Assembly (NCBI RefSeq): GCF_012034245.1
Contig: NZ_JAATEO010000010.1
Location: forward strand, 124,001 to 188,000
DNA: 64,000 nt
Reading direction: 5' to 3'
From: Micromonospora thermarum
Lineage (GTDB): Bacteria > Actinomycetota > Actinomycetes > Mycobacteriales > Micromonosporaceae
Shown here: piece by piece, positions 1 through 7,948 of the stretch
Numbering within the stretch: position 1 is the first letter of the stretch
Layout: each line of letters opens with the position of its first letter
The notes under the pieces: model-generated
The model's input: only the letters and a program-made list of their open reading frames with translations
Told to the model about the DNA's origin: nothing
Database searches by the model: none
Program-made: the position numbers and the translations under genes

Positions 1-201
1 AGCCCGGGCCAGAACCGGTACCCGGCGTACTGGAAACGCGTCGCGGCGGCCGACCGCCCGGGGTACGTGGTGGAGGCCGGCTCGACGCTGGAGCGGCGGT
101 TGCGCCGGCTGCTGCGGGACCGGGCCGACGCGGCGCTCGTCGCCGACGTCGGCGGGTATCGCGTGTACCACCCGGAGACGCCGGTCCGGCCCTGGCGGTA
201 G
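1..201 (+). CDS. 3' end of an unidentified protein (partial)
   Basis: An open frame runs from the window edge to a TAG at 199-201 and gives 66 residues ending in VRPWR. It has the high-GC third positions of real coding sequence here and reads as an Arg-rich, soluble C-terminal tail (around GYVVEAGSTLERRL). The upstream part lies outside the window, so the family cannot be named. It stops 59 bases before the next gene on the same strand. Confidence 0.55.
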   Translation, partial: SPGQNRYPAYWKRVAAADRPGYVVEAGSTLERRLRRLLRDRADAALVADVGGYRVYHPETPVRPWR

Positions 202-260
202 GGCGGGACGTACCCTGGCCTCCTCCGGTGCGCGGGCACCGGGAGCGAGGAGTTCCCCCG

Positions 261-1055
261 ATGCTCATCCTGCTGCCGCCCTCGGAGGGCAAGGCCGACG
301 CCGGCACCGGCCGGCGGCTCGACCTCTCCCGCCTCTCGCTGCCGGAGCTGACCCCGGCCCGCGAGGAGGTCGTGGCGGCGCTGGCCGCCGTGTCCGCCGG
401 CGACGAGGAGGCGGCCCTGGCCGCGCTCGGGTTGAGCCCGGGCCAGCGGGGCGAACTGCGCCGCAACGCCCGGCTGCGGGAGGCGGCGACCGCGCCGGCC
501 GAGCGCCTCTACACCGGGGTGCTCTACGAGGCCCTCGACCTCGCCACCCTGCCGCCGGCCGCGGTACGCGCCGCCCGCCGGACGGTCCTGATCAGTTCCG
601 GCCTGTGGGGCGCGGTCCGTCTCACCGACCGGATCCCGCCGTACCGCTGCCCGGTCGGGGCGAAGCTGCCTGGGATCGGGGCGCTGTCGGCGTACTGGCG
701 GCGGGCGCTGGCGCCGGTGCTGGCCGCGGCGGCCGGCGACGGGCCGGTGCTAGACCTGCGCTCGGGCGCGTACGCGGCGACCTGGACCCCGCGCGGGCCG
801 GTCGCGGACCGGACCGTGACCGTCCGGGTGCTGCACGAGCGGGAGGTCGACGGCGTGCCGGTCCGGTCGGTGGTCAGCCATTTCAACAAGGCCACCAAGG
901 GTCGCCTCGTGCGGGACCTGCTGACCGCCGGGGCCCGGCCGCGCACCGCCGACGGGCTGGTAGCCGCGCTGCGGGACCTCAAGTACGCGGTGGTGGAGCA
1001 GCCGTCGCCGACCGGCCGCCCGCGCACCGTCGACGTCGTCGTCACCGAGTTGTAG
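261..1055 (+). CDS. yaaA: YaaA-family peroxide stress protein (DUF328)
   Basis: This is a 264-residue cytoplasmic protein of the YaaA/DUF328 family, which in E. coli limits intracellular iron and DNA damage under hydrogen peroxide. The N terminus MLILLPPSEGK is the family hallmark. The central SSGLWG stretch and the C-terminal HFNKATKGR segment are also characteristic. The ATG at 261 is chosen over an upstream GTG because GAGGAG lies at 247-252, 8 bases before it. Length is normal for the family. The role in this organism is inferred from the family. Confidence 0.9.
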   Translation: MLILLPPSEGKADAGTGRRLDLSRLSLPELTPAREEVVAALAAVSAGDEEAALAALGLSPGQRGELRRNARLREAATAPAERLYTGVLYEALDLATLPPAAVRAARRTVLISSGLWGAVRLTDRIPPYRCPVGAKLPGIGALSAYWRRALAPVLAAAAGDGPVLDLRSGAYAATWTPRGPVADRTVTVRVLHEREVDGVPVRSVVSHFNKATKGRLVRDLLTAGARPRTADGLVAALRDLKYAVVEQPSPTGRPRTVDVVVTEL

Positions 1056-1161
1056 CGAAGTCCACCCGCAAGATTTCCTCAAAGCTCGGCCGGATGTGTT
1101 CCGCCGGGGGCAGGCAGCGGCCACGGTAGGGGAACCCCGACGCCGCCCGAAGGAGTCCCAG

Positions 1162-1824
1162 GTGGAACCCATCCTGCTCGACCGGCCCCGGCCGCCGTCG
1201 ATTTCGCCACCGCTGGACTGGCTGACGCTGGCCGCCGCGTTCGAGGCCGCCTGCCTCCTGCGCTGCGTGACCCCGCCAGCGATGGTCGGGACCAGGCGGA
1301 CCACGCCCGTGTACCGGCCCGGGATCGTGGAGTTCAACCGCGAGGACGCCGCCCTGCGGATGCGTCAGCTGCTCGACCGGCTCGACGTACCGGTCACGCA
1401 CGAACGTGCCGTCGGCGGTCTGCGCCGTCGCTACGAGCTGCACCGGCTGACCGTGCCGGTGGCGCGGCGGCACGCGTACGCGACCGCGCTGGAGGCCGGC
1501 TGGCGGCAGGGGCGGCGCGAACTGCTCGGCGGGCCAGTACCCGGCGCGTCCGCCGCACGGCGCGTGTGGCGGCCCCGCCTCGCCGCGGCGGCCTGGCGCG
1601 CCGCGCTGCTGGCCGGCGGCCGGCACGTACGCCGGCACATCCTCGGGGTCCGGCTCACCGACCGGGATCTGGCCGCGGTCCTCGTCCGGGGTGCCGCCCT
1701 GCTGGACGTCCCGGCGCTGCTGCGCCCCGGTACCGGCTGCTTCCTGGTCAGCGTCGCGCACGGCCCGGACCGGGACCGCATCCTGGAGGCCGCCGAGCTG
1801 GGCGCCCCCCGCGAGGCGGACTGA
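1162..1824 (+). CDS. Hypothetical protein, possible tandem LAGLIDADG-like fold
   Basis: A 220-residue soluble, Arg- and Leu-rich protein that I cannot place with confidence. The GTG start at 1162 follows AAGGAG at 1150-1155. Two halves look similar in pattern: a helix (residues about 20-35, then about 135-150 with WRAALLAGGR), followed by beta-like segments and a second helix. That arrangement resembles the N-terminal LAGLIDADG-like domain of WhiA, but the resemblance is weak and judged by eye. It lies 61 bases ahead of the TAXI lipoprotein gene on the same strand. Confidence 0.55.
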   Translation: MEPILLDRPRPPSISPPLDWLTLAAAFEAACLLRCVTPPAMVGTRRTTPVYRPGIVEFNREDAALRMRQLLDRLDVPVTHERAVGGLRRRYELHRLTVPVARRHAYATALEAGWRQGRRELLGGPVPGASAARRVWRPRLAAAAWRAALLAGGRHVRRHILGVRLTDRDLAAVLVRGAALLDVPALLRPGTGCFLVSVAHGPDRDRILEAAELGAPREAD

Positions 1825-1894
1825 CGGGCCGCATCGGGGCGAACCGGGCGGGCCCGCTTGCGGTCGACCGCCCGGACGGCGCACAGTGCAGCCC

Positions 1895-2833
1895 GTGAAC
1901 GCACGTGTCCGCCGAGCCGCCGCGGCGCTGCTGGCCCTGGTGCTGGCGGCCGCGCTGCCCGCCGGATGCCGGGAGGACGCCGGCCCGCCGCTGCAGATCC
2001 GCATCGCCACCGGCAGCCCCACCGCCGTGTACCACGCCTTCGGTCAGTCGCTGGCCACGATCCTGAACCGGGAGCTGCCGAACGTCCACGCCAGTGTGGT
2101 GGTGACCCCAGCGTCGGCGGAGAACGTCCGGCGCGTCAGCGCCGGCTCGGCCGAGCTGGGCTTCACCCAGGCCGACGTGCTGCCCGCCGCGCCGGGCGCG
2201 GACCCGTCGGTGGCCGCGGTCGCCCGGGTGTACGACGACCTGCTGCACCTCGTCACCAACGCGGCCGGCGGGATCCGCACGATCGGCGACCTGCGCGGCC
2301 GGCGGGTGTCGGTGGGCGCGCCGGGTTCCGGCACCGAGATCACCGCGTCCCGGCTGCTCGACGTCGCCCGGCTGGGCGGCGAGGGCGTACGCCGGGAGCG
2401 GCTGGGCCTGGACGACTCGGTCGCCGCGCTGCGCGCGGGTCAGATCGACGCCTTCTTCTTCTCCGGCGGCCTCCCCGTCCGGGGCGTGGCCGAGCTGGCC
2501 CGCGACCGGCACGTCCGGATCGTCGACCTCGGCGCGTGGACCGAGCCGCTGCGTGCCCGCCACCCCGGCGTCTACGTCTCCCGGGACATCCCACGCTCGG
2601 TGTACGGGGTGGAGCCGGTCACGACCGTCGCCAACCCGAACTTCCTGATCGTCCGCGCCGACCTGCCGGAGGGGCTGGTCCGGGAGGTGACCCGGCTGCT
2701 CATGGAGCGGCGGGAGGAACTGGCCGCGGCCCACCCGGCCGCCGGCCGGATGAGCCCCCGCTCGGCCATCACCACCGCTCCCCTACCCCTGCATCCGGGT
2801 GCCGCCGCCTGGTACCGCGCCACGAAGCCCTAG
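1895..2833 (+). CDS. TAXI-family solute-binding lipoprotein
   Basis: A 312-residue TAXI-type TRAP solute-binding protein. A hydrophobic signal ends in a lipobox with Cys25 (LPAGC), so it should be anchored outside the membrane. RIATGSPTAVYHAFG, ELGFTQADV, VSVGAPGSGTE and GQIDAFFFSGG are family landmarks. No TRAP membrane subunits are present, so transport by the usual route looks unlikely here. In actinomycetes such orphan proteins often sit beside a two-component system, and one lies at 4609-6669. The GTG at 1895 is used; an in-frame GTG at 1886 is an alternative. Confidence 0.85.
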   Translation: MNARVRRAAAALLALVLAAALPAGCREDAGPPLQIRIATGSPTAVYHAFGQSLATILNRELPNVHASVVVTPASAENVRRVSAGSAELGFTQADVLPAAPGADPSVAAVARVYDDLLHLVTNAAGGIRTIGDLRGRRVSVGAPGSGTEITASRLLDVARLGGEGVRRERLGLDDSVAALRAGQIDAFFFSGGLPVRGVAELARDRHVRIVDLGAWTEPLRARHPGVYVSRDIPRSVYGVEPVTTVANPNFLIVRADLPEGLVREVTRLLMERREELAAAHPAAGRMSPRSAITTAPLPLHPGAAAWYRATKP

Positions 2834-2873
2834 GGCCTTTCAGGATTTTCAGGGGCTGTCCACCACCGGCTAC

Positions 2874-3767
2874 TCAGCGCAGGGTGAGCGGGGTCGCGGA
2901 TCCGATACGGGTCAGCTTCTCCGGGTTGCGGACGTAGTAGAGGCCGGTGATGCGGGCGTCCTCGACGCGGATCGCCATGACGCCGTCGATCTCGCCGTCG
3001 AGGCGTACGAGGAGTGCCGGGTTGCCGTTGACCACGGTCGGTTCAGCGGTCAGCGTGCCGTCGACCTTGCGCAGCCCACCGACGAACATGCGGACCACCT
3101 TCTCGGCGCCGGTGACCGGCCGCAGCGCGGCCTGCTTGACGCCACCGCCGTCGCCCACGAGGACGACCTCGGGGGCGAGCACGTCGAGGAGCCCCTGGAG
3201 GTCCCCCGTTTCGAGCGCGCGCTGGAACGACTCCAGAGCCGCCCGGGTCTCACTCGCCGAGACCACCTCGCGCGGGCGGCGGGCATCGACGTGCTGGCGG
3301 GCGCGGTGCGCGATCTGGCGGACGGCCGCGGGGCTCTTGTCGACGGCGGTGGCGATCTCGTCGTAGCCGAGGTCGAAGACCTCGCGCAGCACGAAGACGG
3401 CGCGCTCGGTCGGCGACAGCGTCTCGAGGACGAGCATCAGCGCCATCGACACACTCTCGGCGAGTTCGACGTCCTCGGCCACGTCCGGCGTGGTGAGCAA
3501 CGGCTCGGGCAGCCAGGGGCCGACATACGCCTCCTTGCGGCGTTTTATCGTGCGTAGGCGGTTGAGCGACTGCCGGGTCGTGATCCGGACCAGGTAGGCG
3601 CGCTGGTCACGCACCTGCTCCAGGTCGACCGTGACCCACCGCAGCCAGGTTTCCTGGAGGACGTCTTCGGCGTCGGCCGCCGATCCGAGCATCTCGTACG
3701 CGACGGTGAAGAGCAGGTTGCGGTGGGCGAGGAAGGTCTCGGTCGCCGCGTTGGCGTGGTCGTTCAT
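2874..3767 (-). CDS. sigJ: ECF41-group RNA polymerase sigma factor (SigJ type)
   Basis: A 297-residue ECF sigma factor with region 2 (about residues 10-75), region 4 (about 115-165) and a C-terminal SnoaL-like domain. The ECF41 signature motifs are visible: WLPEPLL in the linker, DGGGV in the extension and NPEKL near the end. In this group the fused domain modulates activity in place of an anti-sigma factor. The ATG at 3767 follows GGAGAGGG; an upstream GTG at 3824 is possible but lacks as good a site. Two matching ECF41-type promoters, at 3977-4003 and 4474-4500, support autoregulation. Confidence 0.92.
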   Translation of the reverse strand: MNDHANAATETFLAHRNLLFTVAYEMLGSAADAEDVLQETWLRWVTVDLEQVRDQRAYLVRITTRQSLNRLRTIKRRKEAYVGPWLPEPLLTTPDVAEDVELAESVSMALMLVLETLSPTERAVFVLREVFDLGYDEIATAVDKSPAAVRQIAHRARQHVDARRPREVVSASETRAALESFQRALETGDLQGLLDVLAPEVVLVGDGGGVKQAALRPVTGAEKVVRMFVGGLRKVDGTLTAEPTVVNGNPALLVRLDGEIDGVMAIRVEDARITGLYYVRNPEKLTRIGSATPLTLR

Positions 3768-3808
3768 GTCCCTCTCCGCCGCGGCCGGCCCCTGGTCAGC
3801 GCCGGCAT

Positions 3809-3943
3809 TCACGCGTGCATCCACAGCAGGATCCTCTTTCGTTGGCTGCCGTCCGATCCGACCCGGGCCGCTCGTTCAGCGGGTGGCCGACAGCTCGCCT
3901 CGCGTGGCCCGTAGCAGGCGACCACATCGGTGTTCCCAGTCAT
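3809..3943 (-). pseudogene. Short leader ORF, possible remnant of a sigJ-linked oxidoreductase
   Basis: A 44-codon frame starts at ATG 3943 with AAGGAG just upstream, about 27 bases after the expected start of the ECF41 promoter at 3977-4003. It overlaps the alternative start of sigJ. The first eight residues, MTGNTDVV, look like the start of an FAD-dependent oxidoreductase, a common neighbour of ECF41 genes, but the rest (ACYGPREASC...) does not continue that family. A deletion or frameshift remnant is my inference. It could instead be a genuine leader peptide. Confidence 0.4.
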
Positions 3944-3976
3944 GGTGTCTCCTTCGTGCTAAGGGTTCGGCCATCC

Positions 3977-4003
3977 GACACCGCGGGACCGATCGTTGTG
4001 ACA
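3977..4003 (-). promoter_or_regulatory. ECF41-type promoter upstream of the leader ORF and sigJ
   Basis: On the minus strand TGTCACA (4003-3997) is followed by a 16-base spacer and TGTC (3980-3977). The described ECF41 target is TGTCACA, 16 bases, then CGTC or a close variant. The block matches the doxX promoter at 22 of 27 positions. Confidence 0.75.
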
Positions 4004-4055
4004 CCTGCGGGGCGGATCACTCCGACACCGCAGGCTGGGCACGCGGAGTCGGCGG

Positions 4056-4439
4056 TCAGGCGGTGAAGGACTCGGGGCCGAAGCGGCCCCACGCGATGAA
4101 CGCCGCGAGAGCCAGGTAGATCAGGTTCAGCAGCACGAACCTGGGTGAGCCGTGTCGGACGTGGGTGATCATCGCGCCGACCATCAGCAGGACCCAGCAG
4201 ACGGCGGTCACCGGCACCAGAACCGGTGCGATGTCGACCACGGCGGGCAGGATCAGGCCGACCGCGGCCAGGATTTCAAGGACCCCGAGGGTCCGGACGA
4301 AGCCGACGCTGGCGTGTGCGGTCCATTCCCCGCCCGGGGTCCCGGCCAGCTTCTCCTTGGGTACGAATGTCTTGCTGATGCCACCGGCCAGGGCGACCAC
4401 GGCGAGCAGTCCGGCGGCGATCCACAGTGCGAGGTTCAT
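4056..4439 (-). CDS. DoxX-like membrane protein
   Basis: A 127-residue integral membrane protein with four predicted helices (about residues 4-22, 47-68, 75-93, 100-120), matching the DoxX/DUF4345-like superfamily in length and layout. GISKTFVPKEKL after helix 1 is typical. Function is not established for most members; some are linked to redox or thiol stress. The ATG at 4439 follows GAAGGAAGG. It has its own ECF41-type promoter at 4474-4500, which makes it a probable member of the sigJ regulon. Confidence 0.85.
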   Translation of the reverse strand: MNLALWIAAGLLAVVALAGGISKTFVPKEKLAGTPGGEWTAHASVGFVRTLGVLEILAAVGLILPAVVDIAPVLVPVTAVCWVLLMVGAMITHVRHGSPRFVLLNLIYLALAAFIAWGRFGPESFTA

Positions 4440-4473
4440 GAGGCCTTCCTTCGTTCCTGGGGTTCGGCCTCAA

Positions 4474-4500
4474 GGCACCGCGTGGTCGATCGTTGTGACA
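4474..4500 (-). promoter_or_regulatory. ECF41-type promoter upstream of doxX
   Basis: TGTCACA (4500-4494) and TGCC (4477-4474) on the minus strand are separated by 16 bases. The predicted 5' leader is about 28 bases and contains the ribosome binding site of the DoxX gene. The near-identity with 3977-4003 is the main evidence. Confidence 0.72.
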
Positions 4501-4608
4501 GCGCGTGAGGCAGGTCACTCCACGGGCGCGGGCTCGGCGTGCGGAGCCCCGCCGCGGGGATGCGCGCCACCGCCGTGCGGTCCGGTGCCCGCCGGCCGGA
4601 GCCCGGTC

Positions 4609-6006
4609 CTAGCGTTCGTCGGTGCACGAAGGCGTATCGGCGGGCGCGGGGAACCATAGGGTGGCGGCCAGGCCGCGCGGCGAGTTCGCGCGCATGGTGA
4701 GCCGACCGTCGGAGGCGTCCACGAGGACCGCGACGATGGTCAGGCCCAGCCCGGCGCCGTCGACGTTCTGCACCTCCGGCGCCCGCCAGAACCGCTCGGT
4801 CGCCTGGTCGAGCTGGCTCGCCGTCATGCCGGGCCCGGTGTCGCGTACCTCCAGGCTCGTCCCGCCGTCGCGGTGCCGGACCTCCACCGTGACCTCGCCC
4901 CCGGCGCCGCTGAACTTCACCGCGTTGTCGATGAGCGCGTCCAGCGCCTGGTCGACCGCGGTCGGCACGGTCCGGGCGTACGCCGGGGCGTCGCCCGCCG
5001 CGAGGCGCAGCGTGACCGACCGGCGGCGGGCGAGCGGCGCCCACGCCGCGACCCGGCTGGCGGCGATCGCCGCCGCGTCGACGGTGACCCGCAGGTTCTC
5101 GGTGCGCTCGGCCCGGGCCAGGGTGAGCAGCGCGTCCAGGACGAGGGCCAGCCGGTCGGTCTCCTCCAGCGCCAGCCGGTGCTCGGCGCGGCCCTCCGGA
5201 TCGGTGAGGGCGACCCCCAGCTCCTCCACCCGCAGCCGCAGCGCCGTCAGCGGGTTGCGGAGCTGGTGGCTGGCGTGCGCCACGAACGCCCGCTGCCGGT
5301 CCATCACGTCCGAGACCGCGTCGGCCATGTTGTTGAAGCTCGCCGCCAGCCGGCGCAGCTCCGGCGGCCCGAGCCGGTGCTGCACCCGGGCGCTCCGGTC
5401 CCCCTCGGCGATCTCGTGGGTCACCACGTCCAGCTCGGTGACCGGGCGCAGGACCCACCCGGCCAGCCCGAACGCGGTCAGCACGCAGGCCAGCACGGCG
5501 AGCAGGCCGGCCCCGGCGAGCACCAGCCACCAGGTGGTGACGGTCCGGCGGACCGTGGCGACGGAGGTGGTGGTCACCACCGCGCCCAGCACCTCACCAC
5601 CGTCGTTGATCGGGACCGCGACGACGATCCGGCCGTCCGTCCACGGCCACACCGACTCCGGCCCGCTGGCCTGCTGGCCGGAGAGGGCCACGTCGAGGGC
5701 CGCCCGGGTGCCCGGCGCGGCACGCCAGCTCTCCGACGCCACGACCGTGCGCCGGTCACGGTCCACGACGGCGGCGCCGATGCCGTACAGCTCGTCGTAG
5801 CTGTCCAGCTCGTTGTCGAGCGGGCCGGGGACGCCGCCGCGCAGCGCCGGCCCGGCCAGCGAGGCGAAGCGCGTGGCGTCGGCGAGCCGGTCCGCGCGGA
5901 CCCGCTCGGTCTCCCGGCTGGCCAGGGTCGCCGCCAGCGGCGTCTCCAGGGCGATCAGGACCAGCACCATCAGCAGCAGGTAGCTGATCACCAGACGGCG
6001 TCGCAC
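4609..6006 (-). CDS. Sensor histidine kinase
   Basis: A 465-residue membrane kinase: helix about 5-28, extracytoplasmic sensor about 29-157, second helix about 158-182, HAMP about 183-240, phospho-acceptor His247 in SHQLRNP, then an ATPase domain with DNAVKFS (N box), DTGPGM and GLGLTIV. It starts 6 bases after the stop of the response regulator gene, so the two are co-transcribed. The signal is unknown. The orphan TAXI lipoprotein at 1895-2833 is a candidate extracellular partner, by analogy with actinomycete loci where these genes are adjacent. Confidence 0.93.
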   Translation of the reverse strand: MRRRLVISYLLLMVLVLIALETPLAATLASRETERVRADRLADATRFASLAGPALRGGVPGPLDNELDSYDELYGIGAAVVDRDRRTVVASESWRAAPGTRAALDVALSGQQASGPESVWPWTDGRIVVAVPINDGGEVLGAVVTTTSVATVRRTVTTWWLVLAGAGLLAVLACVLTAFGLAGWVLRPVTELDVVTHEIAEGDRSARVQHRLGPPELRRLAASFNNMADAVSDVMDRQRAFVAHASHQLRNPLTALRLRVEELGVALTDPEGRAEHRLALEETDRLALVLDALLTLARAERTENLRVTVDAAAIAASRVAAWAPLARRRSVTLRLAAGDAPAYARTVPTAVDQALDALIDNAVKFSGAGGEVTVEVRHRDGGTSLEVRDTGPGMTASQLDQATERFWRAPEVQNVDGAGLGLTIVAVLVDASDGRLTMRANSPRGLAATLWFPAPADTPSCTDER

Positions 6007-6012
6007 CGCGCC

Positions 6013-6669
6013 TCACTCGCCGCGCAGCCGGTAGCCGACCCCGCGTACGGTCTCGACCAGGCGGGGATCGCCGAGCTTGCCGCGCAGCGAACCCACGTGC
6101 ACCTCGACGGTGTGCCGGTCGGCCCAGGTGGTGCCCCAGGCGTCCAGCAGGATCCGGTCGCGCGGCACCGCCACCCCCGGCTGCCGGGCCAGGGAGAGCA
6201 GCACGTCGAACTCCTTGCGGGTCAGCGCCACCTCCCGGCCGTCGACGCGGACGGTCCGGGCCGCCACGTCGATGCGGACCGGCCCGACCTCGATCAGGTT
6301 CCGCTCCGGGGCCGCGTGCGCCGCGCGCCGCAGCACCGCCTCGATCCGGGCCTGCAGCTCCACCATCGAGAACGGCTTGACCACGTAGTCGTCGGCGCCG
6401 AGGCGCAGCCCGAGCACCCGGTCCCGCTCCTCCCCGCGGGCCGTCACCGCGATGATCCCGAGTTGGCTGCTGCGCCGGCGCAGCTCGCGGCACAGGTCGG
6501 TGCCGTCCCCGTCGGGCAGGGTGAGGTCGAGCAGCACCAGGTCGCAGGGGGCGGCGGAGAGCGCGGCGGCGACCGTCGCCGCGTGCTCCACCTCGTAGCC
6601 CCGCCGGGTGAGCGCGGCGGAGAGCGCGGCAGCCACCCGGCGGTCGTCCTCGACCAGCAGGATGCGCAC
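6013..6669 (-). CDS. OmpR/PhoB-family response regulator
   Basis: A 218-residue regulator. The receiver domain carries acidic residues in VEDD, phospho-acceptor Asp48 in VLLDLTLPDG, and Lys in VVKPFS. A winged-helix DNA-binding domain (about 125-218) contains LTRKEFDVL and ends in ETVRGVGYRL, the usual OmpR-type tail. It is the first gene of a two-gene operon with the kinase downstream. The promoter must lie in the 97-base gap shared with the divergent DUF952 gene. Confidence 0.94.
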   Translation of the reverse strand: MRILLVEDDRRVAAALSAALTRRGYEVEHAATVAAALSAAPCDLVLLDLTLPDGDGTDLCRELRRRSSQLGIIAVTARGEERDRVLGLRLGADDYVVKPFSMVELQARIEAVLRRAAHAAPERNLIEVGPVRIDVAARTVRVDGREVALTRKEFDVLLSLARQPGVAVPRDRILLDAWGTTWADRHTVEVHVGSLRGKLGDPRLVETVRGVGYRLRGE

Positions 6670-6766
6670 CCGCGTGCCCCCAATCGTCTCCGTCGCCGAC
6701 CACGAATGGTGACAGATGGCGGCGACGAGCGGGAGGGCCGGTCCGACAGCGTCGTAGGCTGCCGGG

Positions 6767-7105
6767 GTGATCTACAAGCTGCTCGCCACCACCGAGTGGG
6801 ACGACGCGCTCGCGGCCGGGCATTTCGCCGGTACCGCCCTGGACCATCAGGACGGGTTCGTCCACCTGTCCGGACCGGACCAGGTGGTCGAGACGGCCCG
6901 GCGGCACTTCACCGGCGCCACCGGCCTCACCCTGCTGACCGTCGACCCGAGCCGGCTGGGCGGGCGGCTGCGCTGGGAGCCGTCCCGTGGCAGCCAACTC
7001 TTCCCGCACCTGTACGGTCCGCTGCCGGTCACCGCGGTGGTGGCCGCGGCGGCGCTGCCGGCGGACGTCCCGGTCGCCGACGCGGTGGCGGCGCTGGTCG
7101 GGTAG
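6767..7105 (+). CDS. DUF952 domain protein
   Basis: A 112-residue cytoplasmic protein of the DUF952 family: MIYKLL start, FVHLSGPDQV and the C-terminal FPHLYGPLPV are family landmarks. Biochemical function is not known to me. The GTG at 6767 lies 6 bases after a TAGGCT element (6755-6760), so the transcript may be leaderless. It is divergent from the response regulator gene. Confidence 0.85.
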   Translation: MIYKLLATTEWDDALAAGHFAGTALDHQDGFVHLSGPDQVVETARRHFTGATGLTLLTVDPSRLGGRLRWEPSRGSQLFPHLYGPLPVTAVVAAAALPADVPVADAVAALVG

Positions 7106-7288
7106 GGCCTGCGCTCCACAGGTGTGTAGCAGGTCCTGGCGGATCGATATGCTACGCCGAGTCCGTCCGCCCGGATCGTGACGTTCCGGGCGGAGCCGGT
7201 TGACGGCGTCCCGGACGGCTGCGGCTGGCGGCCCCGGGCGATCCCCGACGTGGCGCGACGCCGCGCCCCGAGACCGATGCGAGATGAC

Positions 7289-7837
7289 ATGACTGACACC
7301 AACGACCGGCCGCCGGTCTTCGTCCACCCCAGCGCCGACGTGGAGTCCGGCGCCAAGGTCGGTGACGGCACGAAGGTCTGGCACCTGGCCCACATCCGGT
7401 CCACCGCCCAGGTGGGCGCGGGCTGCGTCATCGGCCGCAACGTGTACGTCGACGCCGGGGTGACGGTCGGCGACCTCGTGAAGATCCAGAACAACGTCTC
7501 GGTGTACCAGGGCGTGACGATCGAGGACGAGGTCTTCGTCGGCCCGTGCGCGGTCTTCACCAACGACTTCCGGCCCCGCGCGCAGAACCCGGACTGGACG
7601 ATCACCCCGACCATGATCCGCCGGGGCGCCTCCATCGGCGCCAACGCGACCCTGGTCTGCGGCATCGAGGTCGGCGAGTACGCCATGATCGCCGCCGGCT
7701 CCGTGGTGACCAAGGACGTCAAGCCGTACCAGCTGGTGGTCGGGAACCCGGCCCGCCCGAGGGGCTGGGTCAACGCCAAGGGTGAGGTGGTCTCCCGCGA
7801 CGTGGACAACCCGCCGGCCGGTCTCGCCGAGGGCTGA
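7289..7837 (+). CDS. Hexapeptide N-acetyltransferase, WbpD/WlbB type
   Basis: A 182-residue left-handed beta-helix acyltransferase built from hexapeptide repeats (VESGAKVGDGTKV, AQVGAGCVIGRNV, ASIGANATLVCGI). The NDFRPRAQNPDW stretch and the end VVGNPARPRGWV match the WbpD/WlbB group, which acetylates the 3-amino group of UDP-2-acetamido-3-amino-glucuronic acid using acetyl-CoA. The other four enzymes of that pathway lie within the next 18 kb, which supports the assignment. The ATG at 7289 is used; ATG at 7277 is in frame and equally possible because neither has a strong ribosome binding site. Confidence 0.85.
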   Translation: MTDTNDRPPVFVHPSADVESGAKVGDGTKVWHLAHIRSTAQVGAGCVIGRNVYVDAGVTVGDLVKIQNNVSVYQGVTIEDEVFVGPCAVFTNDFRPRAQNPDWTITPTMIRRGASIGANATLVCGIEVGEYAMIAAGSVVTKDVKPYQLVVGNPARPRGWVNAKGEVVSRDVDNPPAGLAEG

Positions 7838-7878
7838 GCCGTGTCTCGCAGTCCCGGGCTGTGACGCCGAGACACGGC
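7838..7878. terminator. 11-bp inverted repeat overlapping the acetyltransferase stop
   Basis: GCCGTGTCTCG (7838-7848) pairs perfectly with its complement at 7868-7878 around a 19-base loop. It sits immediately before a stronger hairpin and may form part of a double terminator. Confidence 0.4.
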
Positions 7879-7897
7879 CTGACGTGACGCGTACGCG

Positions 7898-7929
7898 AAC
7901 GGGCCCCGACCGTGCGGTCGGGGCCCGTT
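7898..7929. terminator. Bidirectional terminator between convergent genes
   Basis: A 14-bp GC-rich stem (7898-7911 with 7916-7929) and a 4-base loop, with AA and TT at the two ends. It lies between the ends of the acetyltransferase and the 6-dehydrogenase genes. Confidence 0.8.
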
Positions 7930-7948
7930 TCCGTGCGCAGGGGGCGGG

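Noticed and set aside
4873..7203. A 776-codon plus-strand frame across the two-component genes
   Set aside because: It is antisense to clearly conserved kinase and regulator genes, is rich in Arg, Gly, His and Pro with no domain, and arises from the high GC content.
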